Shown here one piece after another: positions 34,685 through 43,485 of a stretch of DNA of 64,000 nucleotides (position 1 is its first letter; each line of letters starts with the position of its first letter). A model generated the notes under the pieces. The model was given only the letters and a program-made list of their open reading frames with translations, ran no database searches and was not told the origin of the DNA. Source of the DNA: an uncultured Oscillibacter sp. (GTDB lineage Bacteria > Bacillota > Clostridia > Oscillospirales > Oscillospiraceae); contig NZ_UQXD01000003.1 in the NCBI RefSeq assembly GCF_900544955.1, positions 32,987 to 96,986 of the forward strand, written 5' to 3'. The position numbers and the translations under genes were made by a program.

Positions 34685-37489
34685 TTACGAGGCGCCGCCC
34701 TGCATCAGGTCGTGCAGCATCCGGTAGAGGCGGCTCACGTCCAGGGGCTTGGGGAGGAAGCCGTTCATGCCGGCGGCCATCGCCGCGTCCACGTCCTCCT
34801 GGAAGGTGTTGGCCGTCATGGCCACGATGGGGACCGCGGCGGCGTCCGGCCGGTCCAGGGCCCGGATGGCCCGGGCGGCCTCCAGGCCGTTCATCTCGGG
34901 CATCTGGATGTCCATGAGGATCGCCTGAAACGCCCCCGGACGGCTCCCGGAAAACCGCTCCAGCGCCTGGCGGCCGTCCGCGCTCCGGCAGACCTCTGCC
35001 CCCTGGAGGGCCAAAAGCTGCTCCGCGATCTCGGCGTTGAGGTCGTTGTCCTCCACCAGGAGGATGCGGGCGCCGTCCAGCAGCCGCTCCTCCGGAGGGA
35101 TGTCCCCGCCGCGGGGCAAGTCCTCCCGGGGCGCCCCCAGGGGCAGCTGGACGGTAAAGTAGAACTCACTCCCCCGGCCCACCTGGCTTCTCACCAGCAG
35201 CTCTCCGCCCATCATGCGGACGATGCTGCGGCTGATGGGCAGGCCCAAGCCGGTACCCTGGCTCTTGGAGCGGCTGGTGCCCACCTGCTCGAAGCTCTCA
35301 AAAATGCGCTTCTGGTCCTCCGGCGGGATGCCCGCCCCGTTGTCGGCCACCCGGAAGGTGAAGGCAGCCCGCCCCTCGCCTCCGGCCTCCTCCGTCACCC
35401 GCAGGCGCACGATGCCCCCCTCCGGGGTAAATTTGAAGGCGTTGGAGAGCAGGTTGGTGAGCACCTGCCGCAGGCGGATGGCGTCGCCGGTGAGGCCGCT
35501 GTGGGTGAATTCCTTTTCCAGCGTGTACCGGAGGCCCCGCTGCCGGGCCTCCCCCTCCATCATGGCCTGGATCTCGTCCAGCAGGTGCTCCAGGGAGAAG
35601 GGCTCGCTGGCGAGGGACAACTTTCCGCTGTCGATGCGGCTCATGTCCAGGATGTCGTTGATGAGGTCCAGCATGTAGTGGGCGGAGGCCCGGAGCTTCA
35701 CCAGGTTCTCCCGCACCCCCTCCGGCACCCCCTCCATCATGCCGGTGAGGTCCGTGAGGCCCACCACGGCGTTCATGGGGGTGCGGAGCTCATGGCTCAT
35801 GCGGGAGAGGAACTCCCCCTTGGCCCGGCTCTCCGCCTCGGCCCGCTCCAGCTCGCTGCGCATGACGGCGGCGCGCATCCGGGCCCGGTAGACTCCCAGC
35901 ACCGCCGCCACCAGCACCAGAAGAAACAGCGACAGCACGGCGATGAAGGTCACGGGATTGGCGTAGATCAGCCCCGTCAGCGACATCTGGTTCGTGCCGA
36001 TGGAGACCAGATTCTGATCCAGAATCGTGGCGCGCTCCTGGGCGGAGAGGTGGTTGATGGCCTTGTTGAGGACGGTCAGCAAGTCGGTGTCGGCGGGCCG
36101 CCCCAGGGCGAAGGAGAAGTCGCTGCGGTCGTTGACCCGGGTCACGGGCACCAGGTTGGAAAAGTGATAGTGCTGGATGTCCTGCTCCAGACGGCTGGCC
36201 AGGCCGTAGATGAAGTCCGCCTGACCGCTGTTCACCGCCCGCAGGGCGTCAGTGATGGTGGGATAGGTCCGGATCTCCGCCTCAACCCCCGCGGGCAGCG
36301 GCTGCTCCTCCACCACGGCGCACACCAGCCCCTCATCGGGGTAGGTGGACGCCTTGTTCCGCACCACGATGTTGTTCAGGTTCACATAGGGCGAGGTGAG
36401 GGTCAGCCCCTGGCGGACCGACTCCGCCTCCCCGCCGACGTAGAAGCACAGCATCTCCGCCTCGCCCCCCTGCACCATGCGGAGCGCCTCGCCGTAGCTG
36501 TCCGTATTGACATAGGAGAAGGTCAGCCCCGTAAAGTCGGAGATCGCGTCCAGAATGTCGGGCACGACGCCCCGGTGGAGGCTGTTCGACGAGTCGGGGC
36601 AGAACAGGGGGTGATAGCTCCCGGGCACCGCCACGGTGACGGGACCCCGGCGCTGCACATACGCCCGCTCCGCCTGGCTGAGCCGGATGTCGATGGTCCC
36701 CTCGGTACGGAAGTTGTCCGCGTACTGCTCCGCGCCGAAGCGGGGATTGGAGTCCGCGATTTTCCCCAGGGCCAGGTTCAAGCCGTCCAGAAGCTCCTGG
36801 TTGCCCTCGCCGGTGACGATATAGTAGGGCTGGGACTCAAAGGTCGCCACAATCCGGAACTCCTCCGGGTCCTCAAACCCGTTGCCCAGCAGCAAATCCA
36901 CCTCGCCGCTCTCCAGGTAGGGATAGAGCTTGCCGTCCGGCGCGAGCTGCTCAAAGGTGTAGGAGCGGAGCTCGCAGTCCAGTCCGTGCATGGCCAGGTA
37001 CTCCTTCAGCCGCCGGATGTTCTCCTGCGCCCGGTTATAGACGCCGATGGTCTTGCCGTTCAGGCTCCGCAGGTCGTTGCTGTTGATCCTGTCATCGTCC
37101 AGGCGGGCCATGAGGACGGATTTGCTGTAGCCGATGTTGTAATTCGGGTAGGCAAAGTACGCCTCAAAGCCGGAGGAGTAGTACACCCCTCCCATCAGGT
37201 CGTATTTCCCCTCCAAAAACTCCCGGGTCATGCTGTCCCCGTCGGTGTCGATGTACTCGTACTGCCAGCCGGTGTACTTGGCGATCTCATTGAGGTAGTC
37301 CACCACCAGGCCTTGGCGGGTGCCGTCCGCCGCCGTCTCGGTGATGCCCGGCACCTGGGGGAAGGGAACCCGGAGCACCCGAGGCGTCTCCTCCGCCGCC
37401 AGCGCGCCGCCGCCGCAAAGGGCGATCAGGAGCACGGCCAGGAGCATGGCGGACCACCGCCCGATTTGATTTTTCAGCCGTCTTCCCAT
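34685..37489 (-). CDS. membrane hybrid histidine kinase with two SBP_bac_3 sensor domains
   Basis: The 934-residue protein has a signal anchor (AMLLAVLLIALCGGGALA), two type-3 solute-binding domains outside the membrane (about residues 37-265 and 282-500), one membrane helix (about 511-535), a HisKA helix with FLSRMSHELRTPMN and acceptor His566, an ATPase domain (NLLSNAFKFTP, DNGAGI, GTGLGLPIS) and one C-terminal receiver domain with LMDIQMP. The architecture resembles EvgS/BvgS, where tandem Venus-flytrap domains sense small molecules. The likely ligands are amino acids or other small solutes. The ATG at 37487-37489 places the signal peptide at the N-terminus; an in-frame ATG 27 codons upstream falls close to the promoter and has no ribosome site. 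Confidence 0.9.
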   Translation of the reverse strand: MGRRLKNQIGRWSAMLLAVLLIALCGGGALAAEETPRVLRVPFPQVPGITETAADGTRQGLVVDYLNEIAKYTGWQYEYIDTDGDSMTREFLEGKYDLMGGVYYSSGFEAYFAYPNYNIGYSKSVLMARLDDDRINSNDLRSLNGKTIGVYNRAQENIRRLKEYLAMHGLDCELRSYTFEQLAPDGKLYPYLESGEVDLLLGNGFEDPEEFRIVATFESQPYYIVTGEGNQELLDGLNLALGKIADSNPRFGAEQYADNFRTEGTIDIRLSQAERAYVQRRGPVTVAVPGSYHPLFCPDSSNSLHRGVVPDILDAISDFTGLTFSYVNTDSYGEALRMVQGGEAEMLCFYVGGEAESVRQGLTLTSPYVNLNNIVVRNKASTYPDEGLVCAVVEEQPLPAGVEAEIRTYPTITDALRAVNSGQADFIYGLASRLEQDIQHYHFSNLVPVTRVNDRSDFSFALGRPADTDLLTVLNKAINHLSAQERATILDQNLVSIGTNQMSLTGLIYANPVTFIAVLSLFLLVLVAAVLGVYRARMRAAVMRSELERAEAESRAKGEFLSRMSHELRTPMNAVVGLTDLTGMMEGVPEGVRENLVKLRASAHYMLDLINDILDMSRIDSGKLSLASEPFSLEHLLDEIQAMMEGEARQRGLRYTLEKEFTHSGLTGDAIRLRQVLTNLLSNAFKFTPEGGIVRLRVTEEAGGEGRAAFTFRVADNGAGIPPEDQKRIFESFEQVGTSRSKSQGTGLGLPISRSIVRMMGGELLVRSQVGRGSEFYFTVQLPLGAPREDLPRGGDIPPEERLLDGARILLVEDNDLNAEIAEQLLALQGAEVCRSADGRQALERFSGSRPGAFQAILMDIQMPEMNGLEAARAIRALDRPDAAAVPIVAMTANTFQEDVDAAMAAGMNGFLPKPLDVSRLYRMLHDLMQGGAS

Positions 37490-37590
37490 CGCTGTCCACG
37501 CTCCTCCCCGGAAGGGGACCTCCGCCCGCAGCCGAATGCCCTTATTCCCGCACGTATCATTTTTCTTCATTACTTTTTTGTATTATCTTA

Positions 37591-37619
37591 AATATATCGG
37601 ATTTAACGTGCAGCGTCAA
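37591..37619 (-). promoter_or_regulatory. predicted promoter of the SBP hybrid kinase
   Basis: TTGACG and TATATT are separated by 17 bases. The -35 element overlaps the stop codon of the upstream double-GntR gene, so the kinase has its own promoter and may also be reached by read-through. Confidence 0.6.
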
Positions 37620-39115
37620 GGCCGGGATTCCCCCGCCCCGGCGCCGCCGGGCCCCCGCGGTGCCCCCGGCACGGCGAGAATGCCTGCCTCCGGGAGGCCG
37701 CAGCGCACCAGAAACGCCTGGGCGGACGCCAGCATCCGGCGGTAGCAGAAGCCCAGGCAGTCCGCCGCCCGCCGGGCGTCTCCCCCACACAGGGCGAAGG
37801 CGGCCTCCCGGCTCCTCTCCGCCAGCACCGCGTCCTGCACCAGGCCGTCCCGGTGCAGGACGCCGTAGTACCCCCAGAGGTTGAACCCGCAGAGCTCCCG
37901 CAGAATGGTCCCCAGGGGCTCCAGCGGCTGGTGCGCCGCGATGCACCGGGTCACGGGGTCCAGGGGAATCCACGCCGGGTCCGCCAGCCGCCCCGGCAGC
38001 TCCCGCAGCGCCGCCTCCCGGGCGGCGGGGAGCGCCCGCTCCGCCGCCGCCGGAGCGGCCACCGCCATCAGTTGCAGGGCGCTCAGGTATAGCAGCGCGT
38101 CCCGCTTCAGCGCCCTGTCCCGCAGGCACCGGGCCACGGCCTGCTCCTCCAGCCGGATCACCCGGGTGCCCTTGGCGTTGCAGGTCTTTGCAACGCCAAG
38201 GGCGTTCAGCATGGCCAACGCATTGCGAACGGTGGCGACGCACACGCCGTACGCCGATGCAAGGGCCGCCTCGGCGGGCAGGAAGGTGTCCTCCGGATAG
38301 ACGCCGGCCCCGATTTTGTCCATCAGGTCCCGGGCGATCTGGAGGTAGAAGTAGTCCCTGCCCCGCTGGGCGTTCCAGGCAAACCCCGGTTCCGGGTCCT
38401 CCGGCACGTCCGGATGCTCCGCCGCCAGCTCCTCCAGCAGCGTCCGCACAGTGGCCACAATGGCAGCATACATGATGGAAAAGTGGGAGACGATCTGCCC
38501 GCCGTCCCTTGCCAGCAGCGCCTCCACCATCCCGGTGAGGCTGCGGAAGCCGTTGTACCGCACCACCCTGGATTCAAACTTCTCCCCGTTCAAAAACAGC
38601 GGGATTTTCGCGTAGAGCTCATAGGTGGCGTACAGGTCCCGGAACAGCAGGTTGCCGGAGTGCTCCATCAGGAAGTAGAGTAAGGCCGCCATCAGCTTCT
38701 TGCGCCTCTCGGCATCCTTCTTTTCGAAATTCCGGAAGCGCCGGACCCACTCCTCCATCTTCCCGTCGTCGCAGGCGGCGGCGGACAGGGCGGCCATCTG
38801 CGGCAGGAGCAGCGCCATGGTCTCGTACACCTGGAGGATGGAGGTCCGCTGCCGCAGCGCCGCCTGCACCGCCGCGTCCCGCCGCTCCTCCGACCGCCGG
38901 TAGATCACCACCGCCGGCTTGCGCTCCTCCGTCCGGATGTAGCCGTCCTCCCTGAGGGCCCGCATGACGTCCTTGATGGTCCGGATGCCCACGTGGTACA
39001 GCTCGCAGAGCTGGCTCATGGACGCCAGCGTGTCCCCGCAGGCCAGCCGCCCCACCTGCATCTGCTCGCACAGGTCCCGGTACACGTAGTCAAACGCCGT
39101 CTGCTTGCGCTTCAT
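37616..39115 (-). CDS. second regulator with two GntR-type winged helices
   Basis: The 499-residue product has winged helices at about residues 7-72 (LACGDTLASMSQLCELYHVGIRTIKDVMRALREDGYI) and 255-320 (VYPEDTFLPAEAALASAYGVCVATVRNALAMLNALGVA), each followed by a helical domain of about 170 residues. Layout and spacing match the 454-residue protein at 32779, so both belong to one unusual double-GntR group. The ATG follows GGAGGGGGGAG. The gene lies directly upstream of, and on the same strand as, the SBP hybrid kinase, and diverges from the EAL gene, so it may control either or both. Confidence 0.85.
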   Translation of the reverse strand: MKRKQTAFDYVYRDLCEQMQVGRLACGDTLASMSQLCELYHVGIRTIKDVMRALREDGYIRTEERKPAVVIYRRSEERRDAAVQAALRQRTSILQVYETMALLLPQMAALSAAACDDGKMEEWVRRFRNFEKKDAERRKKLMAALLYFLMEHSGNLLFRDLYATYELYAKIPLFLNGEKFESRVVRYNGFRSLTGMVEALLARDGGQIVSHFSIMYAAIVATVRTLLEELAAEHPDVPEDPEPGFAWNAQRGRDYFYLQIARDLMDKIGAGVYPEDTFLPAEAALASAYGVCVATVRNALAMLNALGVAKTCNAKGTRVIRLEEQAVARCLRDRALKRDALLYLSALQLMAVAAPAAAERALPAAREAALRELPGRLADPAWIPLDPVTRCIAAHQPLEPLGTILRELCGFNLWGYYGVLHRDGLVQDAVLAERSREAAFALCGGDARRAADCLGFCYRRMLASAQAFLVRCGLPEAGILAVPGAPRGPGGAGAGESRP

Positions 39116-39276
39116 GCTCCGCTCCCCCCTCCGTTCCGACGGGTTTTCTCTGAAACAGCATACCACATCTCCCTGGAAAATGCAGTACTATTTATATACG
39201 TACCCAAATTATTAGTTGGAAATTCGCGGTTTCCATATTAAAATGGAGGCATCAGACGCATTGAGGGAGGGTCTTG

Positions 39277-41463
39277 ATGAAAAAGCGTCCCATCATCCTT
39301 TTGAGCGGTACCGCGGTCCTGCTCATCCTCATGATGATTGCCAACACCGTTTCTCTCCGGACGATTTTGAAGGAGAAAACGGACCTGTACGTGCAGGAGG
39401 TCTCCGGCCAGTCCGCCAGCTACCTGTCCGACCACCTGCACGCCAACCTTCGCTATATCGGGCAGTTGGCCGACACCATCGACCGGATGCCGCCGCTGCC
39501 CGATATGAGCGATTTTTTGCAGCGGAAGGCCGACGCCTTCCAGCTGGACCTGCTGGCGATTGTGGACCAGGAGGGGAACGTCACCAAAAACGACTTTTCC
39601 AGCAACTGCTTCGACGCATGGCTGGCCCAGGGGAAAATTGACTATGAAACTCCCCAGATCCTGAATCTGGACGGACGCGCCCTCTTGTTCTCCGTGCCCA
39701 TGCCCCGGGTGGCGGAAAACCGGAAGGTGCTGGCCGGCATTCTGGAGCAGCGGAGCATGCAGCAAATTCTGTCGGGGCTGAATTTCCACGGCGAGGGCAT
39801 CGCCTGTGTGGTGGACCCCGACGGCAATGTGATCGTCGCCCCTGTGGACAACAGTCCCTTTCTCCAGTTTCTGGACCTGGTGCAAAACCCCGGCAGCGAG
39901 CACATGGCCGCGTCTCTCTCCCGGATGATCCAAAACGTCCACTCCAAGACCGCCGGCATCTTTGATTTTTCAACCGCCTCCCGGGAGCGGCTGCTCCTGT
40001 CCTATCATCCCCTGTCGCTGAACGACTGGCTTTTGATCGCCATCGTCCGCCAGGACCTGATTACGGGGGACGTCCAGTCCTACGCCCTGCGGTCCTTCGC
40101 CCTGGTGGGGGGCGTGTTTGCGGTCTTTGCCCTCTTCCTCGCGCTGATCATCTCCGGCTACGAGAAAAACCGGAGACGCCTGGAGGCGATCACTCTGGCG
40201 GACCCCCTCACCGGCGGCGACAGCAACTGCGCCTTTCAGCGCAAGCTGCGGGCGCTGGTATCCGGACAGCCCCCGTCCACCTACACCCTGCTCTTTTTGA
40301 ACATCAAGGGCTTTCAGGTGATCAACGAGACCTACGGCGTCCTCGCCGGGGACCGCATCCTGCGGCACGTCCACCGCATCCTGTCACAGCACCTCCAGGA
40401 GGGGGAGCTGGCCTGCCGAAGCGAGATGGACCACTTCTTCCTCTGCCTGAAAACCGGCACGCCGGGGCAGACGGCCGCCCGCCTCCGGCAGATCACAGCG
40501 GACCTCAACGATTTCAGCCGCCACGTGGACATCCCCTACAACCTGGTTCTGAAGGCCGGGGGATACCGGATCGACGACCCCCTTCTGGAGGTCAGAGCCA
40601 TGCAGGACCACGCCCGGTCCGCCTGCATCACGGAGCTGAAGGACGGGGCCTGCACCTTCTTCGACAGGGAGATGCTGGAGCGGATCAAACGGGAGGCGCT
40701 TCTGGAGTCCCTCTTTGAATCGTCCCTGGCAAACCGCGATTTCCAGGTCTACCTCCAGCCCAAGGTCCGCCCAGCGGACGGGAAGCTCCGCGGCGCCGAG
40801 GCCCTGGTCCGGTGGCACCACCCGGAGCACGGCGTCATCTACCCCTCCGATTTCATCCCCCTGTTTGAGAGAAACGGGAACATCTGCGCCCTGGACCTGT
40901 ACATCTTCGAGGAGGTGTGCAAGTGGCTCCGGGCCGACCTGGACCGGCGGAGGGAGCCGCTGCCGGTCTCCGTCAACCTGTCCCGGACCCACATCAAAAA
41001 TCTGAATTTCCTGCGCCGGTTTGTGGAGATCAAGCAGGCCTACCGGATTCCGGACGGGCTTTTGGAATTTGAGCTCACGGAGTCCATCCTCCTCGGCGAC
41101 GAACAGATCCGCCTGACGAAACACGTGATCCGCCAGATGCACCGGCACGGCTTTTTGTGCTCCCTGGACGACTTCGGCTTCGGCTACTCCTCCCTGGCCC
41201 TGCTGAAGGAATTTGAGATCGACGTCATCAAGCTGGACAAGTGCTTCTTTGACGACATGCAAACGCCCAAGGCCCTGCGCATCATCGAGGGATTCATCAA
41301 CATCTCCCACAGCCTGGGCATCCGGGTGGTGGCGGAGGGCATCGAGACCCGGGAGCAGTTGGAGTGCCTGCGGGACCTCGGCTGCGACCTGATCCAGGGC
41401 TATTACTTCTCCCGGCCGCTGTCCCTCCCCGATTTCGAGGCGTGGCGCAGTGCCAGGGCCTGA
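39277..41463 (+). CDS. membrane c-di-GMP phosphodiesterase, Cache-like/GGDEF-degenerate/EAL
   Basis: The 728-residue protein has a membrane helix at about 5-22, an extracytoplasmic region to about 270 that looks like a Cache sensor, a second helix (about 272-294), a GGDEF-like domain whose motif is SEMDHF at 382-387 and therefore cannot cyclise GTP, and a complete EAL domain from about 478. EAL is at 508-510 and the metal and catalytic residues appear in SVNLS, ELTES, DDFGFGYSSL, IKLDK, EGIE and QGYYFSRP. It should hydrolyse c-di-GMP to pGpG, with the degenerate GGDEF possibly sensing GTP. The ATG is preferred over a TTG one codon earlier, with GAGGGAGGG upstream. Confidence 0.92.
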   Translation: MKKRPIILLSGTAVLLILMMIANTVSLRTILKEKTDLYVQEVSGQSASYLSDHLHANLRYIGQLADTIDRMPPLPDMSDFLQRKADAFQLDLLAIVDQEGNVTKNDFSSNCFDAWLAQGKIDYETPQILNLDGRALLFSVPMPRVAENRKVLAGILEQRSMQQILSGLNFHGEGIACVVDPDGNVIVAPVDNSPFLQFLDLVQNPGSEHMAASLSRMIQNVHSKTAGIFDFSTASRERLLLSYHPLSLNDWLLIAIVRQDLITGDVQSYALRSFALVGGVFAVFALFLALIISGYEKNRRRLEAITLADPLTGGDSNCAFQRKLRALVSGQPPSTYTLLFLNIKGFQVINETYGVLAGDRILRHVHRILSQHLQEGELACRSEMDHFFLCLKTGTPGQTAARLRQITADLNDFSRHVDIPYNLVLKAGGYRIDDPLLEVRAMQDHARSACITELKDGACTFFDREMLERIKREALLESLFESSLANRDFQVYLQPKVRPADGKLRGAEALVRWHHPEHGVIYPSDFIPLFERNGNICALDLYIFEEVCKWLRADLDRRREPLPVSVNLSRTHIKNLNFLRRFVEIKQAYRIPDGLLEFELTESILLGDEQIRLTKHVIRQMHRHGFLCSLDDFGFGYSSLALLKEFEIDVIKLDKCFFDDMQTPKALRIIEGFINISHSLGIRVVAEGIETREQLECLRDLGCDLIQGYYFSRPLSLPDFEAWRSARA

Positions 41464-41480
41464 CCCGGCAACGGCCACAA

Positions 41481-41523
41481 ACAACCAGCCGCCCGCAGAC
41501 ATTGCGGGCGGCTGGTTGTTTTC
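41481..41523 (+). terminator. bidirectional intrinsic terminator
   Basis: A perfect 17-bp stem (ACAACCAGCCGCCCGCA and complement) with a five-base loop is followed by TTTT on the plus strand and TTGTTTG on the minus strand. It separates the EAL gene from the end of the lar/ABC operon. Confidence 0.9.
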
Positions 41524-41577
41524 TGATAAGCGGCGGGCGGCCTTCTGCCGGACCCGGGCGGAAGCCCCGGCAACCCG

Positions 41578-42465
41578 TCAGTCCCCCCGGTACACCCAGT
41601 GGCCCGGTGCCTCCTCCCGGAGGGTTCCGTTGGGCGGCAGGGTCTCCGGGTCATACTCCAAAATCCGCTTCTGCCGCTCCCGGCGGGGGTCCGCAATGGG
41701 GACGGCGGAGAGCAGCGCCTGGGTATAGGGGTGGCGCGGGGCGGCAAACAGCCGCTCCGTCTCCCCCCGCTCCACCAGGCGGCCCCGCAGCATCACCCCC
41801 ACCTCGTCGCAGAGGTAGCGGACCACGGAGAGGTCGTGGGCGATGAAGAGAAAGGAGAAGCCCCGCTCCTGCTGCAATTGCCGGAACAGGTTCAAAATCT
41901 GGGCCTGGATGGACAGGTCCAGAGAGGCGATGGGCTCGTCCGCCACAATCAGCGCCGGGTCCGTGGCGATGGCCCGGGCGATGGCCACCCGCTGGCGCTG
42001 GCCGCCGGAGAGCTCCCCGGGCCGCTTTTCGGCGAAGCCCGCCTCCATGCCCACCTGCTCCAACAGGGCCGCCACCCGGCGCTCCAGCACCCCGCCGGAG
42101 GCCAGGCGGCAGGCCCGGAGGGGCTCGGCCACGATCTCCCGGACGGTCATCCGGGGGTTCAGCGCCGCGGCGGAGTCCTGGAAGATGATCTGCATGTCCT
42201 TGCGCAGGGCCTCCTGCCGCCGGCGGTACACCTCCTGCCGGGAGATCTCCTCCCCCCTGAAAAACACCTGCCCGCCGGTGAGGCGGTACAGCCCCATGAC
42301 GGACCGGGCCACCGTGGACTTGCCGCAGCCGCTCTCCCCCACCAGGCCGAACACCCGGCCCGGCTCGATCCGGAAGCTGACGTCCTCCACCGCCCGGACG
42401 GTCCAGTCCCGGCGGATGGGGAAGTGCTGCTGCAACTGCCGGACCTCCAGCACCGGCACGCTCAT
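41578..42465 (-). CDS. ABC importer ATP-binding protein, OppF/NikE-like
   Basis: The 295-residue ATPase has Walker A GLVGESGCGKST (about residues 40-51), the Q-loop IIFQD, signature LSGGQRQRVAIARAI, Walker B ALIVADEP and the switch His in AHDLS. A C-terminal HPYTQALLSAVP motif is typical of the oligopeptide/nickel (Opp/Dpp/Nik) group. It overlaps the companion ATPase gene by four bases and is the last gene of the larE-led operon, which suggests nickel or a nickel chelate as cargo. Confidence 0.9.
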   Translation of the reverse strand: MSVPVLEVRQLQQHFPIRRDWTVRAVEDVSFRIEPGRVFGLVGESGCGKSTVARSVMGLYRLTGGQVFFRGEEISRQEVYRRRQEALRKDMQIIFQDSAAALNPRMTVREIVAEPLRACRLASGGVLERRVAALLEQVGMEAGFAEKRPGELSGGQRQRVAIARAIATDPALIVADEPIASLDLSIQAQILNLFRQLQQERGFSFLFIAHDLSVVRYLCDEVGVMLRGRLVERGETERLFAAPRHPYTQALLSAVPIADPRRERQKRILEYDPETLPPNGTLREEAPGHWVYRGD

Positions 42466-43466
42466 GGCGCCGCCCCCTCTCCCGCCGGGGCCTTGGGCGC
42501 CCTGGGGTCCAGCAGCCAGGTGGCCGCGCTGTGGGTGGGGGTGACAGAAAACATGGGCGGGTCCTCCTCAAAGTCAATGGCCATGGCCCGGGCGTTCCGG
42601 GGGGCGAAGGGGTCCCCGGGGGGCAGGCCGATCAGCGCCGGGGGCATCCCGGGGATGCTGGGAAGGGGCTCTCCTTTCCGGGCGTTGGCGGGCAGGGCGG
42701 AGAGCAGCCCCCGGGTGTAGGGGTGGCGGGGGTCGTAAAAGACCTCCTCCGCCGTGCCCACCTCCACCAGCCTGCCCGCGTACATCACGGCCACCCGGTC
42801 CGCCACCCGGGCCACCACCCCCAGATCGTGGGAGACCAGGACGATGGCCACCCCCGTCCTCTCCCGGATGGACAGCAGCAAATCCAGAATTTTGGCCTGC
42901 ACCGTCACGTCCAGGGCAGTGGTGGGCTCGTCGGCAAAGAGCACCCGGGGCCGCCCCGCCAGGGCGATAGCCAGCACGCAGCGCTGGCGCATACCGCCGG
43001 AGAAGAAGTGGGGCTGCATACCAAAGCGGGTCTCCGCCTCCCGAATTTCCACCAGGCGCATCAGCTCCAGCGCCCGGCGGCGGGCCTCCCCCCGGCTGAT
43101 CCGCTCATGGCGCAGAATGGCGCCGGCAATCTGCTCCCCCACGGGGATGGTGGGGTTCAGGGAGGTCATGGGGTCTTGAAACACCATGGCGGCGGCGGTT
43201 CCGCGCAATCGGCGCAGCTCCCGCTCCGGGCAGGCCGTCACATCCCGGCCCCCCAGCACCACCCGGCCGGACTTGGCCCGGGCGTACCGGGGCAGCAGCC
43301 CCAGCACGGACTTGCACAGCACGGACTTCCCGCAGCCGCTCTCCCCCACCAGGCCCAAGATCTCCCCCTCTCCCAGGGAGAGGCTCACCTGCCGCACCGC
43401 CTCCACCTCCCCCTGGGGGGTGAAGAAGCTCAGCGAATAGTTGTTCCATTCCAGTATATTCCCCAT
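42462..43466 (-). CDS. ABC importer ATP-binding protein, OppD/NikD-like
   Basis: The 334-residue ATPase has Walker A GLVGESGCGKSV, Q-loop MVFQDPMTSLNPT, signature FSGGMRQRCVLAIAL, Walker B VLFADEP and VSHDLG, with the HPYTRGLLSALP C-terminal segment of the Opp/Dpp/Nik group. It follows the binding-protein gene by 19 bases and forms a heterodimer with the next product. Confidence 0.9.
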   Translation of the reverse strand: MGNILEWNNYSLSFFTPQGEVEAVRQVSLSLGEGEILGLVGESGCGKSVLCKSVLGLLPRYARAKSGRVVLGGRDVTACPERELRRLRGTAAAMVFQDPMTSLNPTIPVGEQIAGAILRHERISRGEARRRALELMRLVEIREAETRFGMQPHFFSGGMRQRCVLAIALAGRPRVLFADEPTTALDVTVQAKILDLLLSIRERTGVAIVLVSHDLGVVARVADRVAVMYAGRLVEVGTAEEVFYDPRHPYTRGLLSALPANARKGEPLPSIPGMPPALIGLPPGDPFAPRNARAMAIDFEEDPPMFSVTPTHSAATWLLDPRAPKAPAGEGAAP

Positions 43467-43485
43467 GGGACCGGCTCCTCATCTC

